From NCBI GenBank assembly GCA_023133395.1, contig JAGLWO010000362.1, positions 1 through 6,193 on the forward strand: a stretch of 6,193 bases of DNA. Reading direction: 5' to 3'. The first letter of the stretch is position 1, and the number at the start of each line of letters is the position of its first letter. This DNA comes from Candidatus Cloacimonadota bacterium. GTDB lineage: Bacteria; Cloacimonadota; Cloacimonadia; Cloacimonadales; TCS61. Below are positions 1-5,661 of the stretch, piece after piece. The translations under genes were made by a program, and so were the position numbers. Under the pieces are notes generated by a model. It did no database searches. It was given only the letters and a program-made list of their open reading frames with translations, and was not told the DNA's origin.

Positions 1-335
1 AAATATATTTATTAGATTCAATACATAAAAAAATCAGGACTGTAAAAAATATTGTCAAAAAACTTGACTTGAGAGGTTGTTTCACGATTGTTTCACGGTT
101 GGAAGATTTGGAAAAGAAGTGGGAAAATTATTTTGATATAATAGTATGTCGTGCTGTGAGGATTTTACCAGAATATAAAAAGGCAATGTTCAGGCTTCTA
201 AAGAATGACGGAAGTATTCTGATATATAAAAGCAAAAAACTGGATGATATCAAGCAGTTCGGCAATGTGAGATTTTATAATTTGAGTCATCCTGAAATTG
301 GTGAAAGACAAATAGTGGAAATAAAAAAAGAGTGA
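1..335 (+). CDS. rsmG: RsmG, 16S rRNA m7G527 methyltransferase (C-terminal part, 5' end outside window)
   Basis: The reading frame is open from the window edge (first full codon at base 3) to the TGA at 333-335, giving about 110 residues of a family that is usually near 200. RsmG (GidB) uses S-adenosylmethionine to make N7-methylguanosine at position 527 of 16S rRNA. The visible part aligns by eye with the second half of E. coli RsmG. It has the YLLDS..KK stretch after the SAM-binding core, then SRLEDL, then FDIIVCRAV (family FD.(I/V)..RA), a G-I-L-I-Y-K strand, and the closing GERQIVEIKK (E. coli GERHLVVIK). The Gly-rich SAM motif lies upstream of the window. A TTG at base 69 could be read as a start, but the homology runs through it, so the gene is cut by the window edge and not shortened. 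It is followed 12 bases later by parA, the common gidB-parA-parB order. Confidence 0.88.
   Translation, partial: IYLLDSIHKKIRTVKNIVKKLDLRGCFTIVSRLEDLEKKWENYFDIIVCRAVRILPEYKKAMFRLLKNDGSILIYKSKKLDDIKQFGNVRFYNLSHPEIGERQIVEIKKE
78..97 (+). repeat. Two parS half-sites in direct repeat, inside rsmG
   Basis: TGTTTCACG occurs at 78-86 and again at 89-97, 11 bases apart start to start, which is about one helical turn. This is exactly the left half of the bacterial consensus parS (TGTTTCACGTGAAACA). Neither copy has the inverted right half, so these are not canonical palindromic parS sites. The repeat lies in rsmG coding sequence, where the two copies are in different frames, so the repeat is not a repeated peptide. 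Binding by the ParB encoded just downstream is an inference; chance within coding sequence is possible. Confidence 0.4.
134..142 (+). promoter_or_regulatory. Possible extended -10 promoter element upstream of parA
   Basis: The sequence TGATATAAT matches the extended -10 form TGnTATAAT exactly. No convincing -35 hexamer lies 16-18 bases upstream; the nearest TTGGAA (108-113) is 23 bases away. The site is inside rsmG, about 205 bases before the parA start and 37 bases after the parS-like half-sites. In AT-rich coding DNA such matches arise by chance, so this is only a candidate internal promoter for parAB. Confidence 0.2.
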
Positions 336-347
336 ACTTGCTGAAAT

Positions 348-1103
348 ATGGGAAAGATTATTACAATTGTTAATCAGAAAGGCGGTGTAGGGAAAACTAC
401 TACTGCAATCAATCTTGCGTCCGCTTTGGCAATATATGAAAAGAGAACTCTTCTCATTGATTTTGATCCTCAGGGAAATTCGTCGAGTGGAATTGGAACA
501 GAAAAAAAAAGCCCGAATATTTATGAAGCTCTTATTGAAAAAGTAGCTCTTAAAGACGTAATAAAGCCATCTCCAATTCTTGAAAAACTTACTATAGTAC
601 CCTCAAATATCGACCTGATTGGCGCTGAGATCGAACTGGTAAAGGAATATTCAAGAGAGTATAAACTAAAAAAAATTCTTGAACCTATTCAAGATGAATA
701 TGACTATATTATTGTTGATTGCCCACCCTCTCTTGGGCTTCTTACAGTAAATGCTTTGACAGCATGTACAGATGTACTAATTCCCATTCAATGTGAATAT
801 TATGCTTTGGAAGGAGTTAGCCAACTTCTTACAACAGTACGTCTCATTCAAAAGGGCTTAAATTCCGACCTTAACATTATGGGTATCTTACTTACAATGT
901 ATGACAGGAGATTAAATCTTTCCCGTCAGGTTGCCAAAGAGGTTAGAAGATATTTTCAGGAGCAGGTGTTTAATTCAATAATTCACAGGAGTGTGAAACT
1001 AAGTGAAGCCCCAAGTTTTGGGAAGTCTATTTTCCATTATGATATTAAATCACCCGGCTCAAGAAGCTATTTACAATTAGCTAAGGAAGTGATATTAAGA
1101 TGA
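348..1103 (+). CDS. parA: ParA/Soj chromosome-partitioning ATPase
   Basis: This is a 251-residue deviant Walker ATPase of the short, chromosomal Soj type, with no N-terminal DNA-binding extension. ParA binds ATP and non-specific nucleoid DNA as a dimer and, with ParB, drives segregation of the origin region. The P-loop KGGVGKTT spans residues 11-18 with the signature lysine K11 and catalytic-loop lysine K16. Walker A' is LLIDFDPQGN at 35-44 with D40, and Walker B is IIVDCPPSLG at 121-130 with D124. The C-terminal part contains the family stretch HRSVKLSEAPSFGKSI. The ATG lies 12 bases after the rsmG stop with no good Shine-Dalgarno, so translation may depend on coupling with rsmG. The stop overlaps the parB start as ATGA. 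All catalytic residues seem intact. Confidence 0.97.
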   Translation: MGKIITIVNQKGGVGKTTTAINLASALAIYEKRTLLIDFDPQGNSSSGIGTEKKSPNIYEALIEKVALKDVIKPSPILEKLTIVPSNIDLIGAEIELVKEYSREYKLKKILEPIQDEYDYIIVDCPPSLGLLTVNALTACTDVLIPIQCEYYALEGVSQLLTTVRLIQKGLNSDLNIMGILLTMYDRRLNLSRQVAKEVRRYFQEQVFNSIIHRSVKLSEAPSFGKSIFHYDIKSPGSRSYLQLAKEVILR

Positions 1104-1951
1104 CAAGATTAGGAAAAGGTTTAGAAGCATTAATAAATTCAGGTCCGGAATCAACAGATAAAACTACAGGTATAACTACAATTAAAATCGACCACATTAA
1201 ACCTAATAGATTCCAGCCAAGGAAAATATTTAATGAGAAGAAATTACAGGAACTGGCAAATTCTTTAAAAGAAAATGGTATAATCCAACCGATAATAGTA
1301 ACAAAAAGAGATGATTCTCAATATGAACTTGTTGCTGGGGAACGAAGATTGGAAGCATCCAGGCTTGCCGGTTACGATGAAATTCCAGTTATAATACGCA
1401 GTGTATCCCCCAAAGAGCAACTGCTATTTTCCATTATAGAAAATGTGCAGAGAGAGGACTTGACAGCTATAGAAGAAGCAAAAGCGTATCAGCAATTGAA
1501 CGAAGATTTTGAGCTTACTCACGCCCAGATTTCAGAGATTGTTGGTAAAGACAGAGTCACAATAACAAATCTTATCCGCCTTCTTAAATTGAGTGAAAAT
1601 ATTCAACAACTTATACTGAATGATAAACTTTCTCCCGGTCATGCAAGAGCGATCCTTCAGGTTGACGAAGACTTGCAGGAGGAATTTGCCAGTTTAATTC
1701 TGCGAAATATTCTTTCCGTACGAAAAGCAGAACTTGAAGCAAAACGAATAAAGGAAACCGGAGCTGTTTCCAAACAAAAAACGACCTCTCCGGTAATTCC
1801 TGAATTTAAAGATTATGAAAAAAAGCTGAAAAAATTATATAAAACAAAAATCAAAATCTCGGGAAAGAATGATAAGGGTAGAATTAGTTTTTATTACAAC
1901 TCAGAAGAAGGATTAGGAAATCTCCTAAATTTATTAGAGAAAAAAAGATGA
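1100..1951 (+). CDS. parB: ParB/Spo0J chromosome-partitioning CTPase
   Basis: This 283-residue protein is of normal family length. ParB loads at parS sites, slides along DNA as a CTP-dependent clamp and stimulates ParA. The N-terminal ParA-interacting motif RLGKGLEALI is at residues 3-12. The ParB/Srx domain follows, with the Q-P-R motif at 39-41, the CTP-binding box GERRLEA at 80-86 and ENVQREDLTAIEEA at 114-127. The helix-turn-helix that reads parS lies near 138-165 (THAQISEIVGKDR...). A basic linker at about 205-235 leads to the C-terminal dimerisation domain (FKDYEKKLKKLYKTK to the end). One oddity is that the box is normally GERRxRA and here the second basic position is Glu (E85). The catalytic R82 and R83 are kept. 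AAGGAAG at 1083-1089 is a plausible ribosome-binding site, and both ends overlap their neighbours by ATGA. Confidence 0.97.
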   Translation: MTRLGKGLEALINSGPESTDKTTGITTIKIDHIKPNRFQPRKIFNEKKLQELANSLKENGIIQPIIVTKRDDSQYELVAGERRLEASRLAGYDEIPVIIRSVSPKEQLLFSIIENVQREDLTAIEEAKAYQQLNEDFELTHAQISEIVGKDRVTITNLIRLLKLSENIQQLILNDKLSPGHARAILQVDEDLQEEFASLILRNILSVRKAELEAKRIKETGAVSKQKTTSPVIPEFKDYEKKLKKLYKTKIKISGKNDKGRISFYYNSEEGLGNLLNLLEKKR

Positions 1952-2643
1952 ATAAAACGTTAATTTTTTTGTTATTATTACTTATTGCTGTGCTTCTTCT
2001 TAGTCAACTTTTTATAGTATTAGAAAACCGAAAACTTAAGATGAAAATTCAGGATCAGCAGCAGGAACTTGACGTTTCCACAAAATATATTCAGCAATTA
2101 ACTGAACAAATGAATAAAATTCAGGAAACGGAGATGGCTGATAAATCCAGACCAGATAAACTTAGAGAGCTTCTTAATAGCTACCTGAAAGAGCAAAAAG
2201 ATGAAGAATATACACAGAAAATTAAAGTTCCGATCGAAGAACTTCAGGAAGATCTTTCTGAATATGAAAAGAAAAGAAGATTCATTCCTGACCTTATTCC
2301 TGTGAAAGGTGATTATGCAATAAGTCAAAGATATTCAGAGAAGCATAAAGCCACAGATTTTGCAGCACCCACAGGAACAGAGGTTATTGCATCAGCTGCT
2401 GGTGAAGTTCTTTCAGTTTATCAGGATAAATACTTTGGAAATGTGATGATAGTTGACCACTTGAATGAATATGCTACCTTTTATGCTCATCTTGCAACGA
2501 CGATTTTCGAAGCAAAAACCTTTGTGGAAAAAGGTGAAACAATAGCCCTGGTTGGTAGTACAGGAAACAGCACAGCTCCACATCTCCACTTTGAAGTATT
2601 GGTTAATGGTGAAAATATAGACCCGGAAACAATTCTTAAATAA
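1948..2643 (+). CDS. Membrane-anchored LytM/M23 zinc endopeptidase
   Basis: This 231-residue protein probably cuts peptidoglycan cross-bridges in the periplasm. Residues 4-25 form one strongly hydrophobic helix with no signal-peptidase site, so an N-in, C-out membrane anchor is likely. Residues 26-110 are Gln/Glu/Lys-rich and look like a coiled coil. The M23 domain runs from about 118 to 230. Its zinc ligands are H133 and D137 (HKATD; the family is usually HxGxD, here Ala replaces Gly) and H214, with the catalytic His at H181 (YAHL) and H212 (HLHFEV). All five key residues are present, so it looks active and not like a LytM activator with a lost site. It overlaps parB by ATGA and precedes a bactofilin, a pairing known from cell-shape systems (Helicobacter CcmA-Csd, Hyphomonas BacA-LmdC). 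A role in bactofilin-guided wall remodelling is an inference. Confidence 0.92.
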   Translation: MNKTLIFLLLLLIAVLLLSQLFIVLENRKLKMKIQDQQQELDVSTKYIQQLTEQMNKIQETEMADKSRPDKLRELLNSYLKEQKDEEYTQKIKVPIEELQEDLSEYEKKRRFIPDLIPVKGDYAISQRYSEKHKATDFAAPTGTEVIASAAGEVLSVYQDKYFGNVMIVDHLNEYATFYAHLATTIFEAKTFVEKGETIALVGSTGNSTAPHLHFEVLVNGENIDPETILK

Positions 2644-2663
2644 AAAATAGAAGTGAGGTTTTT

Positions 2664-3068
2664 ATGAACAGGAATAGAAAAGTTGAACTTTCAACAATCA
2701 TAGGGAAAGGAAGTAAAATTAAAGGAACTTTATATGTTGAAGGCGGTGTTCGAATTGATGGCGAAGTGGAAGGAACTATTGAATCTAATGGGTTTGTAAC
2801 AATCGGTCTTTCCGGAATTGCAAATGCAAACATTAAAGCTGATGAATGCCTTGTATCAGGTAAGGTTATAGGAAATATTGTTTGTAAGGATGCACTCGAA
2901 CTCGATAAAACAGCAAATTTAACTGGCGACATCATAGCTAAAATTCTTAAAATTCATACAGGGGCAGTATTTAATGGTAACAGTGCCATGAATTCGGAGT
3001 CCAAAACGTCCTCAAAAAGTGATATAACATTCAATAAAAATGTGGAAGAAGCAGAAGATACTGGATAA
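2664..3068 (+). CDS. Bactofilin family cytoskeletal protein
   Basis: This 134-residue protein is close to typical bactofilin size. Bactofilins polymerise without nucleotide into filaments of stacked beta-helices that sit at the inner membrane and organise wall-modifying enzymes. Residues 10-106 form the core, with repeated hydrophobic/Gly turns: IIGKGSKIKGTL, RIDGEVEGTI, SGKVIGNI and TGDIIAKIL. The short basic N-terminus (MNRNRK) and the polar Ser/Lys/Glu-rich tail (about 107-134) are disordered flanks usual for the family. GAGG at 2655-2658 lies 5 bases before the ATG and supports this start. The gene follows the M23 peptidase by 20 bases, suggesting the two products work together. Its last 29 bases overlap the next gene in another frame, tying it transcriptionally to the atp cluster. 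Confidence 0.93.
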   Translation: MNRNRKVELSTIIGKGSKIKGTLYVEGGVRIDGEVEGTIESNGFVTIGLSGIANANIKADECLVSGKVIGNIVCKDALELDKTANLTGDIIAKILKIHTGAVFNGNSAMNSESKTSSKSDITFNKNVEEAEDTG

Positions 3069-3270
3069 GGAATTACTGCGACATCTTAGTTTACTCGGGC
3101 AATTAGGCTTTACAGTTGTATCTTCGATTTTAATTTTCTTCTTTGTTTTTCTTTATTTAGACAGGAAGTTACAAACCGGTGGTATTTTAGTTGGTGTGGG
3201 AGTATTTCTTGGAGTTATTGCAGGTGTATTAGCAGCTTATAAATTACTAAAAAGATTTTATGATAAGTAA
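3040..3270 (+). CDS. atpZ: AtpZ-like small membrane protein of the ATP synthase operon
   Basis: This 76-residue protein has two predicted TM helices (about 18-39 and 48-67) joined by the short turn YLDRKLQTGG. That pattern, LD plus T-G between two Gly-rich helices followed by a basic YKLLKRF tail, is characteristic of the AtpZ/ATPase gene 1 family found at the head of many atp operons. Family members are proposed to act in cation (Mg2+/Ca2+) transport or in Fo assembly together with AtpI; the exact role is unsettled. The chosen ATG lies inside the bactofilin gene (29-base overlap) with no clear Shine-Dalgarno, and a later non-ATG start cannot be excluded. Its place directly before atpI and atpB supports the call. 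Confidence 0.8.
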   Translation: MWKKQKILDKELLRHLSLLGQLGFTVVSSILIFFFVFLYLDRKLQTGGILVGVGVFLGVIAGVLAAYKLLKRFYDK

Positions 3271-3286
3271 ATACTGATAAATAAAA

Positions 3287-3658
3287 ATGGAAAATAAGCA
3301 ATATATAAAGAAAATTGTGACTATTATTCTCTTGACAAACATACCTGCCATTTTGAGTTTACCGTTGTTTTTTAAGCAGTCTATAGGCTGGATTGCAGGC
3401 TCTTTAGCCAGTGCAATGAATTTTCTCTGGCTTGCGCATAATGTGAAGAAAAGTTTGGAATTACAACCCACAAAATCCAAACTTAATGCAATAAAAGGAA
3501 CTTATCTGAGATTGCTTTTTCTTGTGGTATATTCGGTTATTATTTTAACTCTTGTAAAACCGAATATTATTACTTTTGGTGCTGGCTTATTAATAGCTCA
3601 GGTTATTATTTATTTAAACGAGCTATTCAGTAATTTAAGAAACAGTAAGTATTTTTGA
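3287..3658 (+). CDS. atpI: AtpI-like ATP synthase subunit I (c-ring assembly factor)
   Basis: This 123-residue protein has four hydrophobic segments, at about 9-29, 32-52, 72-91 and 94-114. It has a conserved-looking GWIAGSLASAMNFLWL helix 2, a basic loop, and an L-R-L-L start of helix 3. Size, topology and position between atpZ and atpB match ATP synthase protein I. In Na+ enzymes AtpI helps assemble the c-ring, and it is described as needed for ring assembly in Acetobacterium woodii. That is notable here because two different c-type proteins follow and would have to be built into one ring. The start lies 16 bases after the atpZ stop and has no recognisable Shine-Dalgarno. Sequence identity in this family is low, so the assignment rests partly on context. 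Confidence 0.8.
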   Translation: MENKQYIKKIVTIILLTNIPAILSLPLFFKQSIGWIAGSLASAMNFLWLAHNVKKSLELQPTKSKLNAIKGTYLRLLFLVVYSVIILTLVKPNIITFGAGLLIAQVIIYLNELFSNLRNSKYF

Positions 3659-3665
3659 GGATAGA

Positions 3666-4577
3666 ATGGCGAAAAAGAAAAGACCGATGTTGAAGATTTT
3701 TATCATCTTTTTTGTTGTAGAAGCCCTGCTTGTGGTTCTTTCAGGGAATTTCAGCAAACAGATTCAAATCGGGTTTGATAAGGGTAAGTTCGTCATTAGA
3801 AATATTGAGTATGAGTACAACCTCCAGGATAAAATAACTGAAGAATTCCAGATCGATGAGTATTTCAGACAGACAGGAGAGACTCCTGAAATCTATGGAA
3901 GCGAAAAACTCTATGAATTCTTTAAGAAAGTCTTTGGAGAAAAAAGCGCTATCGGGAGTTTCCAACTGCTCAGAATGCTGTTGATTGTTGATTTACTTCT
4001 TCTTTTTATAGCTCTATCAATTAGAAAAAAACTATTTGGTCGTCCGTCTAAACCTCAGATTTTATTTGAGATGATTTACACTTCTTTGGAACAGTTTGTA
4101 TCTGAAACACTTGGGAAAGATAAAGTTCATTATACTCCTTATATAGTCACACTTTTTATTTTTATCTGGGTATCCAACTTAATTGGGTTGATACCTATTC
4201 CGGGGTTTATGGAGCCTACCAGAAATTTGAATGTTCCTCTGGGATTGGGTGTTTTCGTTGTAGCTATCGTACATATAACTGCAATTAAGGTGAAAGGATT
4301 ATGGGGACATCTGAAAAATTACATTAACCCTGTAAAAAACCCCTTATTTCTATTGGATATTGTGGGAGAAATGTCGAAAGTCGTGTCGATCTCATTTCGT
4401 TTGTTTGGAAATGTTCTTGGTGGTGCAATTATCATTCTGGTGGTTTCTTCACTTGTTAATTTTGTTGTTTTCCCTATAGGTTTGAGTATGTTCTTCGGTA
4501 TCTTTGTGGGAACGATACAAGCGTTCGTATTCACCATGCTTGCCTTAACATATATTGGTGTTGAAATTACGGAGTAG
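3666..4577 (+). CDS. atpB: ATP synthase Fo subunit a
   Basis: This 303-residue stator protein forms the two ion half-channels facing the c-ring. The essential arginine is R245 in SISFRLFGN (E. coli R210), and Q285 in GTIQAF corresponds to E. coli Q252. Other family landmarks are N171-P177 (NLIGLIP), PTRNLNVPLGLG at 184-195 and KGLWGHLKNYINPV at 210-223. Two features are odd. After a first hydrophobic segment (11-26) there is a long polar, probably periplasmic stretch of about 70 residues (27-98) before the next helix at 101-118, longer than in E. coli. The positions of E. coli Glu219 and His245 are A254 and G278, so neither carries a polar side chain. The start is 7 bases after the atpI stop, with GAGGATAG upstream as the ribosome-binding site. 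Confidence 0.97.
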   Translation: MAKKKRPMLKIFIIFFVVEALLVVLSGNFSKQIQIGFDKGKFVIRNIEYEYNLQDKITEEFQIDEYFRQTGETPEIYGSEKLYEFFKKVFGEKSAIGSFQLLRMLLIVDLLLLFIALSIRKKLFGRPSKPQILFEMIYTSLEQFVSETLGKDKVHYTPYIVTLFIFIWVSNLIGLIPIPGFMEPTRNLNVPLGLGVFVVAIVHITAIKVKGLWGHLKNYINPVKNPLFLLDIVGEMSKVVSISFRLFGNVLGGAIIILVVSSLVNFVVFPIGLSMFFGIFVGTIQAFVFTMLALTYIGVEITE

Positions 4578-4580
4578 TGA

Positions 4581-5333
4581 ATGTCATTTTCTATAGAAGT
4601 CATTCAAATAGCAGCTTACTTGGGTGCAGGTATCAGCGTGGGGATCGGTGCAATAACCACAGGTATAGGTTCGGGTTTGATTGCAGGAGAGGGAGCTCTT
4701 GGGGTTATGAAACAACCAAAATCTAGCGACCAGTTATTTCGAACCATGCTCATTGGCCAGGCTGCTGCACAGACTGCAGGTATATTTTCTCTCGTGGTGG
4801 CAATGTTACTTATTTATGGCAGGTCTGATACTGCAGAGGGAGGATGGTTCAAAGCATCTGCATATCTGGCAGCTGGAATTGCCATGGGACTCGGTTCTCT
4901 TGGACCATCTCTGGGAGCTGGTTATTCTGGTGGTCAGGCCTGCAAGTCTGTAGCTAGAATGCCCAAACACGGAAATGCTATACTGGGCAATATGCTCATC
5001 GGACAGGCACTGGCACAGACCTCAGCTATTTTTGCTCTGGTTGTTGCATTTTTATTATTGTATTCAGTTCCAGATCAACCTGCAGGAATTTCTGTGGGTA
5101 GAATTATCTTAAAAACAATGGCGTTTCTCGGAGCAGGTTTTTCAATCGGTTTTGGAACTCTCGGACCGGGAACTGGCATAGGATATGTGGCAGGAAAAGC
5201 AAATGATATGATGGGAAGATTCCCAAACGAAAAATCAAAGATTATGAGAACAATGTTTTTAGGAGCAGCAGTTTCAGAATCGACAGCAATTTACTCATTA
5301 GTAATAGCATTTCTGTTGATCTTTGCTCTTTAA
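4581..5333 (+). CDS. atpE: Triple-hairpin (six-TM) fused c subunit of the Fo rotor, one ion-binding Glu
   Basis: This 250-residue protein is three c subunits in tandem: about 1-79, 83-161 and 170-250. Each has a Gly-rich helix 1, a basic-x-Pro loop (K44-Q-P46, R126-M-P128, R213-F-P215) and a helix 2. A normal c subunit is about 80 residues. At the essential carboxylate, hairpins 1 and 2 have Gln (Q64, Q146; both CAG) and only hairpin 3 has Glu (E233). Hairpin 3 also keeps S234, T235 and Y238 of the Na+-site pattern, while hairpins 1 and 2 have T/A/F and T/S/F. The helix 1 partner position is S31, A113 and I200. The frame is uninterrupted and the linkers (80-91, 162-174) are polar, so this is a designed fusion and not an assembly error. 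GGAG at 4571-4574 precedes the ATG. It should enter a mixed ring with the single c encoded downstream. Confidence 0.93.
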   Translation: MSFSIEVIQIAAYLGAGISVGIGAITTGIGSGLIAGEGALGVMKQPKSSDQLFRTMLIGQAAAQTAGIFSLVVAMLLIYGRSDTAEGGWFKASAYLAAGIAMGLGSLGPSLGAGYSGGQACKSVARMPKHGNAILGNMLIGQALAQTSAIFALVVAFLLLYSVPDQPAGISVGRIILKTMAFLGAGFSIGFGTLGPGTGIGYVAGKANDMMGRFPNEKSKIMRTMFLGAAVSESTAIYSLVIAFLLIFAL

Positions 5334-5359
5334 ATAAATTTAATGAAAAGTGAAAATAT

Positions 5360-5364
5360 GGAGG
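5360..5364 (+). promoter_or_regulatory. Strong Shine-Dalgarno of the single-hairpin atpE
   Basis: GGAGG (followed by AATC and then ATG at 5369) is the best ribosome-binding site visible among the atp genes. The triple-c gene has only GGAG at 4571-4574, and atpZ and atpI have none that is clear. In F-type operons atpE is normally translated more than its neighbours because many copies enter each ring. By inference, the single c would be made in excess over the triple c. Confidence 0.6.
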
Positions 5365-5368
5365 AATC

Positions 5369-5614
5369 ATGGATTTAGCACAAGGGATCGTAAAAGCAGC
5401 AGCTCTTCTGGGTGCAGGGCTGTGTATGGGAATGGGTGCTCTCGGACCCGGTGTAGGTGAAGGCTTTGTTGCCGGAAAAGCCTGCGAAGGTATTGCACGT
5501 TCTCCTGAAAATGCAAGTTTAATTACCAGGACAATGCTTGTTGGTCAGGCTGTATCTGAGTCCACAGGTATTTATTCTTTAGTTATCTCGCTTTTGCTGA
5601 TATTTTCAACATAA
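5369..5614 (+). CDS. atpE: ATP synthase Fo subunit c, two-carboxylate Na+ type
   Basis: This 81-residue proteolipid has the usual two helices (about 8-40 and 52-79) and the cytoplasmic loop ARSPE at 43-47, which contacts the central stalk. The ion-binding carboxylate is E64 in GQAVSESTGIYSLVI, with S65, T66 and Y69. This matches the Na+ site of Ilyobacter tartaricus and Fusobacterium nucleatum c-rings. Helix 1 carries a second carboxylate, E31 in GPGVGEGFVAGKA, at the position that is Gln32 in Ilyobacter and Glu32 in Fusobacterium. This marks a two-carboxylate site. It is far closer to hairpin 3 of the preceding protein than to hairpins 1 and 2. It lies 35 bases after the triple-c gene, has a strong Shine-Dalgarno, and is followed by a perfect stem-loop. 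It should be the main rotor subunit. Confidence 0.97.
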   Translation: MDLAQGIVKAAALLGAGLCMGMGALGPGVGEGFVAGKACEGIARSPENASLITRTMLVGQAVSESTGIYSLVISLLLIFST

Positions 5615-5631
5615 GGAGAAGAATCGAAATA

Positions 5632-5661
5632 AGAGAACTTAACCATCTTTCTAAGTTCTCT
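5632..5661 (+). other. Perfect 10-bp stem-loop between atpE and atpF
   Basis: AGAGAACTTA at 5632-5641 pairs without mismatch with TAAGTTCTCT at 5652-5661 around a 10-base loop. It sits in the only sizeable gap of the atp cluster (5615-5685). No T-run follows directly; a TTTT occurs at 5665-5668 after GGA. It is therefore unlikely to be a full intrinsic terminator. A partial terminator or an mRNA 3' end-stabilising or processing hairpin, keeping upstream atpE transcript abundant, is more likely. The stem ends 15 bases before the atpF GGAG (5677-5680). Confidence 0.6.

Noticed and set aside
69..335. A separate 88-residue protein starting with TTG at base 69
   Set aside because: The same frame is open to the window edge and the upstream residues (YLLDS..KK) match RsmG, so this is the tail of a longer gene.
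982..997. Inverted TTCAC...GTGAA in parA as a parS site
   Set aside because: The arms are separated by six bases, whereas the parS arms are contiguous. It is a short chance inverted repeat.
2526..2541. GTGAAACA at 2534-2541 as part of a parS site in the peptidase gene
   Set aside because: The matching left half is absent (GGAAAAAG instead of TGTTTCAC), so only one isolated half-site is present.
3332..3360. TTGACA at 3332-3337 as a -35 box of an internal atp promoter
   Set aside because: The bases 17 positions downstream (GAGTTT) do not resemble a -10 box, and the hexamer lies within atpI coding sequence.
2098..4603. Minus-strand open frames at 2098-2328, 2636-2935, 3247-3480, 3741-3965 and 4319-4603, and the plus-strand frame at 4753-4953
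   Set aside because: Each lies antisense to or out of frame with a confidently identified gene and shows no family features, so they are shadows.
4581..5333. Triple c as a frameshift or missed-stop artefact of three separate genes
   Set aside because: One frame runs through all three hairpins with sensible polar linkers and no internal stop, and hairpins 2 and 3 lack their own ATG plus Shine-Dalgarno at the hairpin boundaries.
5343..5378. An 11-codon upstream ORF (ATG at 5343) overlapping the atpE start
   Set aside because: It has no ribosome-binding site and no recognisable content, and the strong GGAGG clearly serves the ATG at 5369.
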